Part shown: one piece after another, positions 7,540 through 17,210 of the stretch
How the letters are laid out: the number at the start of each line of letters is the position of its first letter
How positions within the stretch are numbered: the stretch's first letter is position 1
NCBI GenBank assembly: GCA_963843605.1
Contig: CAWJLA010000009.1
Coordinates: 177,997-241,996, forward strand
Length of the DNA: 64,000 nt
Source of the DNA: FEN-1297 sp963843605
Lineage (GTDB): Bacteria > Bacteroidota > Ignavibacteria > Ignavibacteriales > Ignavibacteriaceae
Reading direction: 5' to 3'
The notes under the pieces: generated by a model
Database searches by the model: none
The model's input: the letters and a program-made list of their open reading frames with translations, nothing else
What the model was told of the DNA's origin: nothing
Position numbers and translations under genes: made by a program

Positions 7540-8928
7540 ATGATGAGAAAATATTTTTTATATGTCTTTTTATTTCTTTTTGCAGGGCTACTTTCCGCCC
7601 AGAGCAGATATGACTCCGCAATAGTTTTTGTAAAAAATAATGACTTTAAAAGCGCGGTTAAAATTGCAAACGAATTACTCAAAGCCGATTCTTCGGACCA
7701 GGCTTTGAAAGTTCTTATAGATGTAACTTCAAAGGATACAACCGATAAAGAGGCTTACAGACTGCTAGGTGATATTTACAACAATATGAAAGTATACGTA
7801 CTTGCACTTACAAATTACAGAAATTCCGAAAAACTCGATTCGACCGACCCCGGAGTTAAATTCAAAATAGCGAAAATTCTGGAAGAACAGCAACAGTACA
7901 CGGCTGCGGCCAATAAATATCTACAGGTAATTGCAACCGATTCTACATACTCAAAAGCTTATCTGAATCTCGGTGAATTACTGTACTATGCAAAGCAGTA
8001 TCCTAATGCCGCTTTTTACCTGTCACGTTATCTGAAATTCGACCCCAAAAATTATAAAGTAAATTTATATGCGGCCAATTCATTTTACCTAATGCAGAAT
8101 TTCTCAAAAGCCGCCGATGCCGCTCAACAGGCATTGCAGTATTTCCCCGATAAAACGGATTTGAAAAAGATAGCAGCCTTATCACTGGCGGAAGTACAAA
8201 AATATGATGATGCTCTGAAACTTTTAAGCGGAATGCCCGACTCGCTGTTTACACCAAAAGAATACAGTAAAGTAGGAAAAGAATTCCAGGCCGGTAAACA
8301 GGACTCTATAGCGATAATATATTATCAAAAAGCATTGGCAAAAGATTCTACCATGACCGATCTTGACGAGTCTATTGCAAATTTGTATTTAACCGACGGC
8401 AAGTACGCTCAGGCTGTTCCTTATTATGATAAAAAAATTAATGCTGATACAACCAGCGTCAGTTCTCTGGTTAACAAAGCCCTTTGCCTAATCGAGTTGA
8501 AGAATTATAATGATGCAAGAACTTCACTTCTGCAGGCAGTACATATCAAAGATACTTATATACCTTCATTGCTGTGGCTTGCCAGAACATACAGATATAT
8601 GGATTCCCTGCAGGCAGCGAGCAATGTTTATCAGAATATTATAAAGTCCACAACCGGTCAGCAGGACAGTTATAAAACAGAGATATCCGAAGCCTACGGG
8701 TTTTTCGGCTATGTCGATCTGCTGAAAAAAAGATATAAGCCGGCAATCGAAAATTTAAAATCATCGCTTAATTTTTCGCCGGACAGCTGGCAATATCATT
8801 TATGGCTTGCGCAGGCTTTTGCTCTAAGCGGAAATAAACCGGATGCAAGAAAAGAGTACAAACAGGTTTTAACTCTGGATCCGAAAAACCCGGATGCGTT
8901 GAAAGGTCTGAAGTTAATCGGCTCATAA
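7540..8928 (+). CDS. Secreted TPR-repeat protein of the TonB operon
   Basis: 462 residues with a cleavable signal peptide (about 1-21, ending LLSAQ), then tandem tetratricopeptide repeats over most of the protein (for example AYRLLGDIYNNMKVYVLALTN, AYLNLGELLYYAKQYPNAAF, WQYHLWLAQAFALSGNKPDA). It starts 9 bases after the PstS-like gene at tandem ATGs (7540 and 7543). TPR arrays form protein-binding superhelices, so it probably scaffolds a periplasmic or outer-membrane complex with the TonB machinery. It is the last gene of the operon. Confidence 0.85.
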   Translation: MMRKYFLYVFLFLFAGLLSAQSRYDSAIVFVKNNDFKSAVKIANELLKADSSDQALKVLIDVTSKDTTDKEAYRLLGDIYNNMKVYVLALTNYRNSEKLDSTDPGVKFKIAKILEEQQQYTAAANKYLQVIATDSTYSKAYLNLGELLYYAKQYPNAAFYLSRYLKFDPKNYKVNLYAANSFYLMQNFSKAADAAQQALQYFPDKTDLKKIAALSLAEVQKYDDALKLLSGMPDSLFTPKEYSKVGKEFQAGKQDSIAIIYYQKALAKDSTMTDLDESIANLYLTDGKYAQAVPYYDKKINADTTSVSSLVNKALCLIELKNYNDARTSLLQAVHIKDTYIPSLLWLARTYRYMDSLQAASNVYQNIIKSTTGQQDSYKTEISEAYGFFGYVDLLKKRYKPAIENLKSSLNFSPDSWQYHLWLAQAFALSGNKPDARKEYKQVLTLDPKNPDALKGLKLIGS

Positions 8929-9092
8929 CTATTCTACCGAAACTTAATTGAGTAAAATATTTTCTAATAAATTTAATTTTTATTTTTCCCTGACCGGCGG
9001 AATAATATTAAGAGAACATATTGATAATTACTGAACTAATATTATATTAAGAAAAAAAGAATACAAACAGAAAAAATTATAGATAGGAAGTT

Positions 9093-9632
9093 ATGCAAAA
9101 CAACCCATGGCATACTGTAAATACGGGAAAATCTAATCCATCAGTTGTAAACGCAGTTGTGGAAATCCCAAAAGGCTCAAAAGCAAAATACGAGCTAGAT
9201 AAAGTAAGCGGTTTATTAAAATTGGACAGGGTATTATTTTCTTCAGTACATTATCCGGCTAATTACGGCTTTATTCCTCAAACTTTCTGCGACGACGGAG
9301 ATCCGCTGGACATTTTGGTAATCTGTTCGATAGATCTTGAACCGCTGTGCATCGTGGAAGCGAAAGTAATAGGGGTTATGCGAATGCTTGATGAAGAAGA
9401 ATACGATGATAAAATAATTGCCGTAGCAAAGAACGATATGTCCGTTAATTATATCAACAACATCGAAGAGCTCCCTCCGCATACGGTAGTAGAACTCAGA
9501 AGATTCTTTGAGGATTATAAAAAACTTGAGAATAAAAAAGTTATCGTAGACGGTTTTATGGGTAAAGAACAGGCATTCAAAATTATCGAAGACAGCATTG
9601 AATTATATTCTAAATCCGAATTTTCTTATTAG
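9093..9632 (+). CDS. ppa: Inorganic pyrophosphatase, family I
   Basis: 179 residues, the usual length for bacterial soluble PPase. It hydrolyses pyrophosphate to two phosphates in the cytoplasm and pulls biosynthetic reactions forward. DDGDPLDILV (residues 67-76) is the family signature, with metal-binding Asp68, Asp70 and Asp73. KYELDK, DRVLFSSVHYPANYGFIP and the late AFKIIEDSIELY segment supply the other conserved Lys, Arg and Tyr positions. It is monocistronic, with a hairpin terminator shortly after. Confidence 0.96.
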   Translation: MQNNPWHTVNTGKSNPSVVNAVVEIPKGSKAKYELDKVSGLLKLDRVLFSSVHYPANYGFIPQTFCDDGDPLDILVICSIDLEPLCIVEAKVIGVMRMLDEEEYDDKIIAVAKNDMSVNYINNIEELPPHTVVELRRFFEDYKKLENKKVIVDGFMGKEQAFKIIEDSIELYSKSEFSY

Positions 9633-9657
9633 CGCATAAAGATAGATCCTTCCGCAC

Positions 9658-9705
9658 GGGGATGATACCGCTATTTACAGCTAGCCGTATTTATCCCCTT
9701 TTCTT
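9658..9705 (+). terminator. Intrinsic terminator of ppa
   Basis: GGGGAT (9658-9663) pairs with ATCCCC (9693-9698), with inner pairing of ATA with TAT and GCT with AGC. The stem is followed by TTTTCTTT. It lies 25 bases after the ppa stop. Confidence 0.75.
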
Positions 9706-10121
9706 TATCAGCTCTCTTTACAATTCCAATTTTTAATTATTTTGAACAACGGTTTGCGTAGGATGGACTATTAGTATTTAATAATTCCCTCAAAGTATAA
9801 TGATTGTTTTTAATAATAGAAGAATTATAACGATGCTTAACACAGAAAACTTTAAGAATTGTTAATCCGTAAATTTAGACAATGTAAATTGGACAACTAA
9901 AATTGTACCATCCCCTCTCTTTTATGTAATTTTAAATCGAATAAATGAAGCAGAGCATATTTAATTTTGGTAATAGTGCCGTAACGGAAATTTTGGTCTG
10001 AAAACATACAAAAACCGTCCGGAATCTCAATCGGATAAAAAATTGAAAAAAGAGGTTCAATTTAAATTCTTTTTCATTACATTTAGACAAATAAAATCAT
10101 TTCTAATTGTATGGGGGAACC
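9706..10121. other. AT-rich intergenic stretch, no gene recognised
   Basis: About 420 bases between the ppa terminator and the DUF123 gene. I see no convincing reading frame, tRNA or strong promoter. The last 20 bases contain GGGGGAA, which serves as ribosome binding site for the next gene. Confidence 0.5.
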
Positions 10122-10589
10122 ATGCAACAGGTTGCAACTAAAGAGGGAAAAGGAACTTACATAATTATTCTTCACCTTCCTGAAGAAAAAAATATCGAAG
10201 TCGGTAACTTGGGAAAATTTAGGTTTACAAAAGGCTATTATGCCTATGTAGGCAGTGCTTTCGGAAACGGCGGCCTTCAACAGAGAATTTCACATCATAT
10301 AAGCGAATCTGAAAATCCTCACTGGCATGTAGATTATCTCAGAAAATACGCACAGCCGGTTGAAGTCTGGTTTACAAACTCCATAAAAAATATGGAGCAT
10401 ACCTGGGTAAAAGTCCTGACCAATATGCCGGGCGGAAATTTTTTCTTAAACGGCTTTGGTTCTTCGGATTGTAATTGCGTAAGTCATTTATATTATTTCG
10501 GAAGTCTTCCGGGATTTCAAAGCTTTAAAAACTTGATCCGGAATAACTTGAAAATGGAATCAAAAATTGAAAGAGAATTACTCCAATAA
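10122..10589 (+). CDS. DUF123 / GIY-YIG-like domain protein
   Basis: 155 residues from the ATG at 10122, chosen because GGGGGAA lies 5-9 bases upstream; a TTG at 10107 is in frame but has no such site. The protein has the DUF123 pattern: GTYIIILHL, LGKFRFTKGYYAYVGSAFG (the degenerate GIY-YIG core), LQQRISHHI, HWHVDYLR and a terminal GFGSSDCNCVSHLYYF. DUF123 is a stand-alone relative of GIY-YIG nucleases; archaeal members are fused to DNA repair enzymes. Nuclease activity here is unproven. It converges on the next gene with a 16-base gap. Confidence 0.85.
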   Translation: MQQVATKEGKGTYIIILHLPEEKNIEVGNLGKFRFTKGYYAYVGSAFGNGGLQQRISHHISESENPHWHVDYLRKYAQPVEVWFTNSIKNMEHTWVKVLTNMPGGNFFLNGFGSSDCNCVSHLYYFGSLPGFQSFKNLIRNNLKMESKIERELLQ

Positions 10590-10605
10590 TAGGGATATTA
10601 AGGGA

Positions 10606-11094
10606 TTAATTTTCTTTCTTTTTTTCTTCCCAATCGATAAGTTTTCCGTTTTTAAAGAAATAGGTAACGTCGCCGTAATACCATTGTTCAAATGTGCCCC
10701 ATTTGTATACATCTTTATGTTTTTTATCCGGCTTGCCCCAACTGTCCATTACCATTTCTTTAGTCATACCCTTCCAGATCTGTCCGTTTAATACCCTGTC
10801 GCCGGATTCCCGTCCGTACTTCTTAACAAATAACCTGCCCTTTAATCCGTGGAGTTCCGAATTAGCCTTATCTAATTTCTTATCCAAGTCCGCAGAAATT
10901 GTTTTCAGACTGTCTACTTCTGCGTTTAATTTTTCAGTTTGTGATGTTAAATTTTGTTTTAAGATAGTAAGGCTGTCTTTTTCAGTATTATATTTTTTTG
11001 CCTTCAAGCCGGAATCATTTTGAGCAAAACCCGCGGACGAGATTAATACCATAAAAAGAAGAACAAATGAAAATGTTTTAAGATATTTCATCAT
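10606..11094 (-). CDS. Periplasmic coiled-coil protein with a BamE/SmpA-like C-terminus
   Basis: 162 residues with a signal peptide (about 1-25, ending AGFAQ) and a coiled-coil segment rich in Leu, Asp and Lys (about 40-85). The compact C-terminal part reads IWKGMTKEMVMDSWGKPDKK followed by EQWYYGDVTYFFKNGKLIDW. The KGMT, WGKPD and YYFKNGKL order resembles the small BamE/SmpA-like fold of envelope proteins, but similarity is at motif level only. There is no lipobox. Role unknown; an envelope structural function is plausible. Confidence 0.7.
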   Translation of the reverse strand: MMKYLKTFSFVLLFMVLISSAGFAQNDSGLKAKKYNTEKDSLTILKQNLTSQTEKLNAEVDSLKTISADLDKKLDKANSELHGLKGRLFVKKYGRESGDRVLNGQIWKGMTKEMVMDSWGKPDKKHKDVYKWGTFEQWYYGDVTYFFKNGKLIDWEEKKKEN

Positions 11095-11334
11095 TATTAT
11101 TTATTATTTTAAAAGAATCGTAAAGATATTCATTCCCTTAAAAGAAATCTACTTTTAGAAGAATGTATTTGGTAATTTTTAATCCGGCGCAATCTGCGGC
11201 ATTTTGATTTAGTTAAATATATCCGCGAATTTCATGAATTTTTACTAATTTTATACACAAATTTTTCGAAAGGCACAGATTGTATGCCTGCGTGACGGAG
11301 CAAACGTGCGATAAACGGTAAACATTTTTAATGC

Positions 11335-11364
11335 TTTGACTATCAGTTTAGCTGCATAAATTTG
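11335..11364 (+). promoter_or_regulatory. Candidate Bacteroidota-type promoter for lysA
   Basis: TTTG at 11335-11338 and TAAATTTG at 11357-11364 match the -33 TTTG and -7 TAnnTTTG elements of Bacteroidota housekeeping promoters, with an 18-base spacer (19-21 is usual). The start would be near 11371, giving a leader of about 97 bases. The rest of the 373-base gap 11095-11467 shows nothing else I can name. Confidence 0.45.
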
Positions 11365-11467
11365 TTTATTTTGCACCGGGCTAAAAATTACTACATCATC
11401 AGATCAAAACCCTGAATTTATTTTTATTTATTATTGCGGATCACGGAATAAATCAAAACGGAGAAAA

Positions 11468-12739
11468 ATGGAATATTTAAATTCTGAATATTTTACATAT
11501 AAGAACAATAGTCTTTACTGTGAAGATGCAAAGGTTGAGGAAATTGCCCGGGCATTTGGAACACCGGTGTATATTTACAGCAGGAGTTTTTTAGTTGACA
11601 GGGCAATGGAATTCCAGAACGCGTTTAAAGATATAAAACATACCGTGTTTTTTGCGTGCAAATCAAATTTCAATTTAAGCGTGATAAAAACATTGGGCGA
11701 TGCCGGCTGCGGAGTAGATGTTAATTCCGAGGGCGAATTATACAGAGCGCTGAAAGCGGGAATCAAAACGGATAAAATTATTTTATCCGGCGTAGGCAAG
11801 ACTCTCGATGAGATTAAATTAGGTCTTGAGAAAAATCTTTTAATGATAAAAGCCGAATCAAGGCAGGAATTGGAATTAATAAATGCCGCGGCAACATCTT
11901 TAAATAAAATTGCTCCGGTTGCAATAAGAGTAAACCCGGATGTTGATGCAAAAACACATCCGTATATTTCAACAGGCTTATCGGAAAATAAATTCGGAAT
12001 CGACACTGTCAGTGCTTTCAATATTATTAAAAGCTCCGATAAATTTCAAAATATAAAATTTGTAGGGCTCGATATGCATATCGGCTCCCAGATTACATCG
12101 ATAGCTCCGCATTTGGAAGCCGTGAAAAAACTTGCGGAATTATATTATAAATTATCCGAGCACGGAATCAAACTGGAGCATCTGGATCTCGGCGGAGGAA
12201 TCGGAGTACCGTATCATAACGAAAAAACATTTAAGATCTCCGAACTTGCGAATGCCTTAAAACCGGTACTTCAAAAGCTTGAATGCGATATATTTTTTGA
12301 ACCCGGACGCTTTTTAACCGCTAACGCCGGCATTCTTGTTGCGCAGGTACTTTATACAAAATCAAACAATCATAAAAAATTTATTGTTGTCGATACTGCT
12401 ATGAACGATTTGCTCAGACCGAGTATTTACGGCGCTTACCATCATATTCAGCCTGTTACGATAATTGACGAAAGAGATAAAATTATTGCGGATGTAGTGG
12501 GACCTGTTTGTGAAAGCGGCGATTTTCTTGCAAAGAACCGCGATTTGAGTGAATTTAAACAGGACGAATTTATTGCGGTGATGACTGCGGGTGCATACGG
12601 AATGGTAATGGCGTCCAATTATAACGGACGCAGAAAACCTGCCGAGGTATTGGTTGACGGAAACAGGTTTAAACTTATCAGAAGCCGGGAAACTTTTGAG
12701 CATTTGATTTACGACGAAGAAGATCTTCTGAATAAATAA
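11468..12739 (+). CDS. lysA: Diaminopimelate decarboxylase
   Basis: 423 residues, normal for LysA. It decarboxylates meso-diaminopimelate to L-lysine with PLP, in the cytoplasm. Landmarks are FFACKSNFN with the PLP Lys65, the HIGSQI strand, the phosphate-binding GGGIGVPY loop, EPGRFL, and CESGDFLAK, the subunit-crossing substrate Cys/Glu motif. The C-terminal AYGMVMASNYNGRRKPAEVLV is typical of the alanine-racemase-fold decarboxylases. No other lysine pathway gene is nearby, and a small lipoprotein gene follows after 40 bases. Confidence 0.95.
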   Translation: MEYLNSEYFTYKNNSLYCEDAKVEEIARAFGTPVYIYSRSFLVDRAMEFQNAFKDIKHTVFFACKSNFNLSVIKTLGDAGCGVDVNSEGELYRALKAGIKTDKIILSGVGKTLDEIKLGLEKNLLMIKAESRQELELINAAATSLNKIAPVAIRVNPDVDAKTHPYISTGLSENKFGIDTVSAFNIIKSSDKFQNIKFVGLDMHIGSQITSIAPHLEAVKKLAELYYKLSEHGIKLEHLDLGGGIGVPYHNEKTFKISELANALKPVLQKLECDIFFEPGRFLTANAGILVAQVLYTKSNNHKKFIVVDTAMNDLLRPSIYGAYHHIQPVTIIDERDKIIADVVGPVCESGDFLAKNRDLSEFKQDEFIAVMTAGAYGMVMASNYNGRRKPAEVLVDGNRFKLIRSRETFEHLIYDEEDLLNK

Positions 12740-12779
12740 GGTACAAAATTTAACCGAACAAATAATAACAGGGATTTAT

Positions 12780-13340
12780 ATGATAAAATTAAACCGCAAT
12801 ATTTTATTATTTTTTACAACCGCAATATCAGTATTTTTTTTCAACGGCTGCATAGTATTCCACAAAGTATCTTATGTAGTCCGTCTGGAAACTCCGACTT
12901 CGGGAACCGTACTGGTCACTGCTTTCGATATGAGATCCAATGCAAATACCAAGAAGGAATTTGAACAGGATAAAAAAAATCTATTTCAGTATATGTTAAA
13001 AAGTAAAGAATTTGTTACCGCTCAAAATGCTCAGGGCAAGAATATAACATCGAGAAAACTTTTTATCGATAACGGCAAACTCACCGGCGAAGGTATTTAT
13101 AAATTCGATAACATTCAAAATGTAGAAGGCATTAAGTACGACGGCGGCTTTCACTACCTGAATCTGGGGCTTGAAGATTCGGTAATGTCTACAAACGGTG
13201 AAATTGTAAGGTCGAAAGAATATAAAAGAATTATGTGGGATAGTACTTTTAATGAGCTTAAATTCACAATGTTCAGCTTTTCGTTTTCGAAAAATAATAA
13301 CATGCCTCTTGCCCCCTACTATAAACCGGGAAAACAATAG
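12780..13340 (+). CDS. Lipoprotein of unknown function
   Basis: 186 residues. The signal peptide ends in FFNGC, giving lipidated Cys24, so it is an envelope lipoprotein. The mature part is a mixed alpha/beta sequence with VVRLETPTSGTVLVTAFDMRSNA near the start and no motif I recognise. It follows lysA by 40 bases and may share its transcript, with no functional link apparent. Confidence 0.75.
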   Translation: MIKLNRNILLFFTTAISVFFFNGCIVFHKVSYVVRLETPTSGTVLVTAFDMRSNANTKKEFEQDKKNLFQYMLKSKEFVTAQNAQGKNITSRKLFIDNGKLTGEGIYKFDNIQNVEGIKYDGGFHYLNLGLEDSVMSTNGEIVRSKEYKRIMWDSTFNELKFTMFSFSFSKNNNMPLAPYYKPGKQ

Positions 13341-13557
13341 GGCGTGTAATCTGGTATTTGATAAATTGATTTATCGCAGCTGCAAATGCAGTGCGGAATA
13401 GATCACCGATAAGCCATTAATGTAATTACTATCTGATTTAACCGGACACATTTATTTTTTCCTATAAGTATCTGCGGTAAAAAATTTATTTAAAGCTATA
13501 AATAAGTATGTATTCATTTTCAAATTTTATATTTATGATTATTAACTCAGAACCCCT

Positions 13558-16021
13558 ATGTATGTAGAAGTGGTATTTCCTCTCCCGTTCAGAAATGCAT
13601 TTACTTATTCGGTCCCGGAGGAATTCAAATCTTTCGCAAAAATAGGTACCAGGGCCGTAGTCCCCTTCGGCAAAAGAACTTTAACCGGTTTTATAGTACG
13701 GAAATCTGAAACTACTACTGTGAAAGAAACCATCAAACCGATTTCCGATATTCTGGACGTAGAACCTATTTTCGATAAGAAATCGCTGCTGTTTTATGAC
13801 TGGATTTCAAACTATTATCTTTCATCTTTAGGCGAAGCTTTAAAGCTGGCGGTCCCGTACGGTTCTGAGATTGAAACAAAGAAAAAAATTATCGGTGTTG
13901 CCGGTGTCTGTACCGAATTATTTGAAAAAGAAAAATCTAAGGACACTGTACGGTCTAAAATTTTAAAGATACTTTCCGAAAGAGAAGAGATAGATCTTTC
14001 GCACCTTCAGAAAATTATTAAAAAGAAAAATATTTATTCAGCTTTAAAGAGTCTGGAAAAGCAGGCGCACTTACGGTTATTGACGAACTTGAGGAAGCGA
14101 AAGTAAAAGCAAAAAAAGTAAAGTATATAAAACTGGCTAAACCCGTAGCCGAGGTTTATGCATTCTTTCCCGAACTGGAGAGCAGATCGCCTAAACAGGT
14201 AAAAATAATTCTTGAGCTTATTTCAAAAAAGGAAAAACATCTCCCTGTTGCGGAACTGCTGAAGAAAACCGAGGCATCCCAGTCATCCGTCGATTCTCTC
14301 GAGAAGAAAGGATTAATAACGGTTTTTGAGAAAGAAGTTGAAAGGCGGTATTCGGAAATTTATAAAGAAGAACATGTCGAGTTTATACTAACCGATGATC
14401 AAAGAAAAATTGTTGATGAATTGTCCCCTCTTGTTCAAAGGAATGAGTTTCAAACATTTCTTCTTTACGGTGTAACCGGCAGCGGTAAGACTCAGGTTTA
14501 TATAGAGCTGATAAGAAAAGCTCTCGAGATGAACAAAACAGCTTTGATTCTTGTTCCCGAAATTTCGCTAACGCCTCAGATTACTTCCAGACTTTTCAAT
14601 AATTTCGGCAATTTGGTTACGGTTATACACAGCCGTATGAGTCTGGGTGAAAGGTATGATTCATGGAGACGGGTTTTAACCGGCAAGTCAAAAGTTGTAA
14701 TAGGTGCAAGGTCTGCATTATTTGCACCTCTGAAAAATCCCGGAATAATTGTAGTGGACGAAGAGCACGATTCAAGTTACAAGCAGTTTGAATCTGTGCC
14801 CAAATACAACGCTCGCGATGCCGCAATAATTCTGGGAAAATTAAATAGCTGCCCGGTGCTGCTGGGATCAGCAACTCCTTCAATTGAAAGTATGTACAAT
14901 GCGCGCAGCGGGAAATTTAAACTGGTTGAATTGCCCATCAGGATCGACAATGCTAAACTTCCCAAAATTAGCCTGGTTAACATTTCACTTGAGAAAAAGA
15001 AGAAAAAGCTGGAAAATGTTTTTTCAAAAATACTTCTTGATAAAATTGAAGACCGACTGAAAAAAAAGAAGGCATAATCATTCTTCAGAACCGGAGGGGA
15101 TTCTCAACACAGATTTACTGCGATGACTGCGGTGAAATCGAATCGTGCGATAACTGCTCCGTACCTATGGTATACCATATAAATCAGAATATTCTGCAAT
15201 GCCATTATTGCGGCCTGACAAAACGTGTTCCCCACGCATGCACTCACTGCGGTTCGATATCAATTAAATATTTCGGAACCGGAACCGAAAGGGTTGAGGA
15301 TGAACTGGAATACTACTTTCCCGGCGCAAAAATTAAACGAGTTGATTCCGATTCGGTTTCCAGAAAATCTTCGCTCAGCCGGATTTTATACGAATTCGGA
15401 AAAGGAGATATAGATATTCTCGTCGGTACCCAAATGGTCTCAAAAGGATTGGACTTCCCCAGACTAACTTTGGTGGGAGTAATTTCGGCCGAGACAACAT
15501 TATGGCTTCCTGATTTCCGCGCGGATGAAAGAACTTTTCAGTTATTAACGCAGGTCGCCGGCAGAGCCGGCAGAAGCAAAGTGGAAGGCGAAGTTATAAT
15601 ACAGACTCAAAACGAAAAACATTTTACTCTCCAGAAAGTCCTTCAAAATGATTACGAAGGTTTTTATCAAAAAGAAATCTTTGACCGTGAAAAACTGGGA
15701 TATCCGCCGTTTACAAGAATATGTCTTGTAGAAGCCAAAGATTCGTCTGAAGAAAAAGTAAAAGGCGCCATTGCAGATTTCCATAAAGAACTGTCACAAT
15801 ACTCAAAATGGCTTACAATTTCCCCGCCCTCTCCAGCGATAATTGCAAGAATAAAGAACAATTACCGTTACCACATTTTAATTAAGAGTTACAAAGGACC
15901 TGACCCCGGAGGAGCTATATTAAGAAAGGCTGTACTGAATTCATTCGTCGAATATAACCGTAAGTCCAGGTTCAGGGACGTACGACTATTTTATGACGTC
16001 GATCCTCAGAATATATTATAG
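13558..16021 (+). pseudogene. priA: Primosomal helicase PriA, split by two frameshifts
   Basis: One PriA protein runs through three frames (13558-14106, about 14060-15077, about 15050-16021). N-terminal YVEVVFPLPFRNAFTYSVPEE is the DNA-binding domain. The middle holds Walker A GVTGSGKTQVY, VLVPEISLTPQI and the helicase box VVDEEHDSSY. The last part has the paired zinc cysteines (CDDCGEIESCDNC, CHYCG, CTHCG), GTGTERVEDEL and QVAGRAGRS. Both breaks are single-A losses in A-runs: 14057-14060 (GAAAAGC where GAAAAAGC restores frame) and the A8 run near 15060. PriA is needed for replication restart, so sequencing error is far likelier than decay. Confidence 0.9.
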
Positions 16022-16042
16022 AGCTCGTTGGATATTAATATA

Positions 16043-16074
16043 AACGGATCTAACTGCGGGCAGACAGATCCGTT
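16043..16074. terminator. Hairpin between convergent priA and Yip1 genes
   Basis: AACGGATCT (16043-16051) and AGATCCGTT (16066-16074) form a perfect 9-bp stem, with inner CTGC/GCAG pairing. It lies 22 bases after priA and faces the convergent gene, so it could end transcription from both sides, although no long T-run follows. Confidence 0.55.
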
Positions 16075-16138
16075 CCCAAAAAGTATCCAATTATTTTTAA
16101 TTAGGGAATAACACTTTTAATATAGCCGGAACACTTTC

Positions 16139-16978
16139 TTAGATTCCGAAAAATTTTAATACAGGAATTGCTTCCGCAAGGAAGAAAAGCAATAACCCTC
16201 CGATAATCCACACGCCGAATACAAGCGCAAAATATTTTACCATGGAAGCCGCTTTAAACAATTTTGCCAGCCCGATACTCAAAACACTGTAACTCCAAAT
16301 CGAGAAAATATCTACTTTTGCCAAAAGGAATCCACCTATAGTGGTTTTATCCATATCCATAAAAGAAGCTACACTGAAATCGTTCATCATTCGCCCCATT
16401 AAAAAGGCGAAGATCGTTACAAGAATGATTTGTATTATTCCGATATATGCTACCATACCGCTGGCAACAAGAGCAGATTGGTACGTTCCGTCATCCTTAA
16501 ATACTGCTTTTGCAAATAAGAAGTAAATAGCAGAAATAATGAAAAATACAATAAATACAAATATTAGAGTACCTATGCCCTGGAAAATAATTTGAACCGG
16601 AGTCAGACCTTTGTCCATTCTGTTCTGAATATTATTTAACTGGGTATTCATCTGCTCTTTTGTCATTTTACCCTGCTGTACCATTTCATTCATGGTTTTT
16701 TCCATTCTTGCCAATTGTTTTTCCTTAACCTGGTAATAAATCTCTTTGTTGCTCAACAAAAGTATCTGGGAAATAAATATAAAGAGTATAAAAATGATCA
16801 TCGGAATAAACCAGTCCATTGTTTTCGGCGGATGTTTGGACATACTTGCAAATGTAGCCGCAGGTTCGGTAATAATACCGACCAGTTTATCCGAATAATT
16901 TAATTCTTGTTCCGGCTGCTGACCTTCTGTTTGATTTGAGTCCGGTACCGATGAATCGTTGTTGTCAAAATTATCCAT
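16139..16978 (-). CDS. Yip1-domain multispanning membrane protein
   Basis: 279 residues. An acidic, Asn/Gln-rich cytoplasmic N-terminus (about 1-25) is followed by SDKLVGIITEPAATFASMSKHPPKTMDWFIPM, the Yip1-family entry with its conserved P-x-x-F/T element. About five membrane helices follow (roughly 53-75, 125-150, 165-190, 220-240 and 250-272). Bacterial Yip1 proteins are widespread in this group, but their role is not established; they may act in membrane organisation or transport. It is transcribed towards priA. Confidence 0.8.
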   Translation of the reverse strand: MDNFDNNDSSVPDSNQTEGQQPEQELNYSDKLVGIITEPAATFASMSKHPPKTMDWFIPMIIFILFIFISQILLLSNKEIYYQVKEKQLARMEKTMNEMVQQGKMTKEQMNTQLNNIQNRMDKGLTPVQIIFQGIGTLIFVFIVFFIISAIYFLFAKAVFKDDGTYQSALVASGMVAYIGIIQIILVTIFAFLMGRMMNDFSVASFMDMDKTTIGGFLLAKVDIFSIWSYSVLSIGLAKLFKAASMVKYFALVFGVWIIGGLLLFFLAEAIPVLKFFGI

Positions 16979-17210
16979 TTGATATCTCCTCTTATGGTTA
17001 GATACTTTTCCTGATTTGATATAAAAAATTATAGATACTTAGGTCAAAACGCAATAAAAAATATTTAATAACGGAATTAGTGCCGGCCGTTTGTCTCACA
17101 ATAAAATCTAATTATGAGAATGGTCGGATATATTTATTTCTCCGCTTCATCATTGGGAATTAAATTGTTAAATTTATACTAATAAGAAAATTTTAATTTT
17201 GAGGAATTTA

